A stretch of 6,355 nt of DNA from Planctomycetales bacterium (lineage in GTDB: Bacteria > Planctomycetota > SBBH01): contig SBBH01000060.1 of NCBI GenBank assembly GCA_005239795.1, positions 1 through 6,355 of the forward strand, read 5' to 3'. Each line of letters starts with the position of its first letter. The first letter of the stretch is position 1. Under the pieces are notes generated by a model, which ran no database searches, had not been told where the DNA came from, and saw only the letters and a program-made list of their open reading frames with translations. This document shows, piece after piece, positions 4,392-6,355 of this stretch. The position numbers and the translations under genes were made by a program.

Positions 4392-5660
4392 ATGCCCGGC
4401 ACGACCACTCAGACCACCAAGAAGCCGCACCTCTCCCCCTACCAGGAAGTCAACCACCATATCGAAAACGCCGCGAGGCTCCTGGAGATTTCCGCCGATT
4501 ATGTCCTCCCGATGAAATCGTGCTACCGCGAGCTGCAGGTCCAGATCCTCCTGCGCCGCGATACGGGAAAGCTCGAGGAGTTCACGGGTTTTCGCGTCCA
4601 GCACAACGCCGCCCGGGGGCCCTACAAGGGGGGGATCCGGTACCACCCGTCGGTGGACCTCGACGAGGTGCGGGCGCTGGCGTCCCTCATGACCTGGAAG
4701 ACGGCGCTCGTCAACATTCCCTTCGGCGGCGCCAAGGGAGGGGTCAACTGCGACCCCACCCATATGAGCGACCGGGAGGTCCAGGGGATCACCCGCATCT
4801 ACACACGAAAGATCGACATGGCCCTGGGACCCCATCGCGACGTCCCCGCCCCCGACGTCAACACGAACCCGCGCGTCATGGCCTGGCTCATGGACGAATA
4901 TGGCCGCAAGCACGGGCACACCCCCTCCATCGTGACAGGCAAGCCGGTGGAGATGGGGGGCTCCAAGGGACGCGAGCAGGCCACCGGATGGGGGGTTTTC
5001 TGCGTGATGCGCGACGCCCTGAAAGAGATGAAGATCCCGCTTAAAGGGGCCCGGATCGCCCTGCAGGGGTTCGGCAACGTGGGATCGTTCACCGCCAAGT
5101 TCTGCCACGAGGCGGGCGCCAAAGTGATCGCCGTGAGCGACGTCACCGGCGGGTATTACAGCGAAAAAGGGATCGACATCGAAAAACTCCTGGCCCACGC
5201 GCGGGCCCACCGTTCGATCGCGGGGTTCAAGGAAGCGGAGCCGCTCGCCGGCGACAAGATTTTCGAAGTCGAATGCGACGTCCTGATCCCAGCGGCCCTG
5301 GGGGATGTCATCACCGGCGCCAATGCTCCCAAGGTCAAGACCAAGCTCTTGGTGGAGGCCGCGAACCATCCGCTCGACCTGGACGCCGACGAAATCCTCG
5401 CCAAGCGCGCCATCCCGGTGATCCCCGACATCCTCGCCAACGCCGGGGGCGTTACCGCCTCCTACTTCGAGTGGACCCAGAACCTGACCCAGTTCTTCTG
5501 GACCGAGAAGGAGGTCATCGAAAAACTCGAAAACACCATGGCCGAGGCGTTTCGCACCGTCCAGACGGTCGTGAAGGAGAAAAAGGTCTCTTATCGGACG
5601 GCGGCCTTTAGCGTGGCGATCAAGCGCGTCTACGACGCGATGATCCTGCGCGGGATCTAA
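4392..5660 (+). CDS. gdhA: Glutamate dehydrogenase (Glu/Leu/Phe/Val dehydrogenase family)
   Basis: This 422-residue enzyme interconverts glutamate and 2-oxoglutarate plus ammonium using NAD(P). The N-terminal substrate domain has FRVQHNAARGPYKGGIRYHP (67-86, Lys79), MTWKTALVNIPFGGAKGGV (100-118, Lys103 and catalytic Lys115) and VPAPDVNTN (151-159, catalytic Asp155). The Rossmann domain has LQGFGNVGS (224-232) and an acidic residue, Asp250, closing the second strand (VIAVSD), which leans towards NAD; cofactor choice cannot be settled by eye. Length equals that of hexameric small GDHs. The usual ANGPTTPEAD loop reads ANHPLDLDAD here (324-333), a departure noted under findings. Start chosen from AGGAGG five bases upstream of 4392. 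It is divergent from citrate synthase, and its TAA overlaps the stop of the convergent XdhC gene by four bases, so no terminator fits between them. Confidence 0.95.
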   Translation: MPGTTTQTTKKPHLSPYQEVNHHIENAARLLEISADYVLPMKSCYRELQVQILLRRDTGKLEEFTGFRVQHNAARGPYKGGIRYHPSVDLDEVRALASLMTWKTALVNIPFGGAKGGVNCDPTHMSDREVQGITRIYTRKIDMALGPHRDVPAPDVNTNPRVMAWLMDEYGRKHGHTPSIVTGKPVEMGGSKGREQATGWGVFCVMRDALKEMKIPLKGARIALQGFGNVGSFTAKFCHEAGAKVIAVSDVTGGYYSEKGIDIEKLLAHARAHRSIAGFKEAEPLAGDKIFEVECDVLIPAALGDVITGANAPKVKTKLLVEAANHPLDLDADEILAKRAIPVIPDILANAGGVTASYFEWTQNLTQFFWTEKEVIEKLENTMAEAFRTVQTVVKEKKVSYRTAAFSVAIKRVYDAMILRGI

Positions 5661-6355
5661 GCGTTGGCGCTCGCGGCGCCTTTGCCGGCACCTTCCGCGA
5701 CCGAAAGCGCTAGGCGGCGTTCAGCGACCAGCTCCGCCGCGATCGAGACGGCAATCTCCTGAGGGGTCTCGGCGCCGATCTCGACTCCCACGGGAGACCG
5801 GACACGCCGGATCTGATCCGGCGTCGCTCCCCAAGCCGAAAGGCGCGCCGCGAAACGCCTCGCCTTCGTGCGGCTTCCGATAAGACCGATATAGGCTGCG
5901 GGCGATGCGACCAAGCGCTCGACAATCCGCTGGTCCAGGCCGTGATCGTGCGTCATCACGAGGCAATACGTATCGCGGTCAACCGTCACCCGATCCTGCC
6001 AGTTCGCCGGGTCACAGGCGTCGATCAGGAGATCCGCCTCGGAAAAACGCTCGCGGGTCAAGAACTCCTCCCGTTCGTCCAGCACCGCCACCTCGAACCC
6101 GACGCGTTTGGCGAGCGGCACAACCTCCCGCGCCACATGTCCCGCCCCAAAAACCAGCAACCGCTCGGCGGGTTTTAAAACCTCGATCGACACCTCCATC
6201 TCTCCCCCGCAGCACTGGCCGAGTTCGAGCGTCAGCTGGATCGAGGCCGTCTCGAATCCCCCGCGGGGCAGAAACTCCAGGGCGCGCCTGATGACCTCCT
6301 GTTCGAAGCGCCCCCCCCCGACGGTTCCGATCAAAAGCCCCCCCTCTCCCACCAG
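5657..6355 (-). CDS. xdhC: XdhC/CoxI-family molybdenum-cofactor insertion protein, N-terminus cut by window edge
   Basis: The reading frame is open through the right edge; 232 codons are visible and perhaps the first 50 to 130 are missing. GTG at 6352 is an internal codon, not the start. Family knowledge: XdhC binds molybdenum cofactor, supports its sulfuration and delivers it to xanthine dehydrogenase or related hydroxylases in the cytoplasm. The end of the XdhC_CoxI domain shows IGTVGGGRFEQEV (9-21) and GQCCGGEMEV (46-55, Cys48/Cys49). The C-terminal Rossmann domain shows LLVFGAGHVAREV (66-78), VLDERE (91-96), VMTHDHGLD (133-141), AAYIGLIGSRTKARRF (153-168) and PVGVEIGAETPQEIAVSIAAE (188-208). 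The tail after 214 is Ala/Gly-rich. No molybdoenzyme subunit is in the window; it should lie to the right if the gene is in an operon. It may serve a CO-dehydrogenase-like enzyme rather than xanthine dehydrogenase. Confidence 0.9.
   Translation of the reverse strand: MVGEGGLLIGTVGGGRFEQEVIRRALEFLPRGGFETASIQLTLELGQCCGGEMEVSIEVLKPAERLLVFGAGHVAREVVPLAKRVGFEVAVLDEREEFLTRERFSEADLLIDACDPANWQDRVTVDRDTYCLVMTHDHGLDQRIVERLVASPAAYIGLIGSRTKARRFAARLSAWGATPDQIRRVRSPVGVEIGAETPQEIAVSIAAELVAERRLALSVAEGAGKGAASANA

Noticed and set aside
4125..5369. Open frame of 414 codons antisense to gdhA and running out of frame into citrate synthase
   Set aside because: It crosses two confidently assigned genes in a wrong frame and has antisense composition without recognisable domains.

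Overview
The window is GC-rich chromosomal DNA from a bacterium. It holds five intact housekeeping or accessory genes, one unassigned membrane-protein gene and two genes cut by the window edges. The gene set (RsbT-type kinase, MagIII-type DNA glycosylase, lone MoxR ATPase, short citrate synthase, glutamate dehydrogenase, XdhC) and the repeat-rich gaps would fit an uncultured soil or groundwater lineage such as NC10, Rokubacteria, Nitrospirota or Acidobacteriota. The sequence alone does not settle the phylum. I see no tRNA, rRNA, CRISPR, transposase or phage gene.

Layout, left to right. (1) 1-68, minus strand: the first 22 codons of an anti-sigma-factor-kinase-like protein. (2) 189-845, plus strand: an endonuclease III/MagIII-family DNA glycosylase. 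(3) 905-1399 and 1366-1869, minus strand: an overlapping pair made of a two-helix membrane protein of unknown function followed by a DUF457/YdjM-type membrane metal-dependent hydrolase. (4) 2006-3127, plus strand: a MoxR-family AAA+ ATPase without its usual DUF58/VWA partners. (5) 3157-4293, minus strand: citrate synthase, divergent from (6) 4392-5660, plus strand: glutamate dehydrogenase. The two share a 98-bp control region holding a perfect 17-bp palindrome and a second inverted repeat. (7) 5657 to the right edge, minus strand: an XdhC-family molybdenum-cofactor insertion protein whose stop codon overlaps the gdhA stop tail to tail.

Citrate synthase and glutamate dehydrogenase sit on either side of 2-oxoglutarate (carbon entry to the TCA cycle versus ammonium assimilation or release), so a shared operator between them would make metabolic sense. 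The other genes show no obvious common pathway.

The most unusual structure lies between genes. Three of the gaps (111-166, 850-912, 1886-1957) each hold a small array of 7-nt units that run in one orientation and then, after a short centre, in reverse complement. The heptamer differs in each gap (about CGTGAWT, GCTGAGT, CAYGAGT), yet all fit a common pattern NNTGAKT. The copy between two convergent genes folds into a 28-position stem ending in a T-run and probably works as a bidirectional terminator. This family of heptad palindromes is the one feature here that ordinary gene annotation does not explain.
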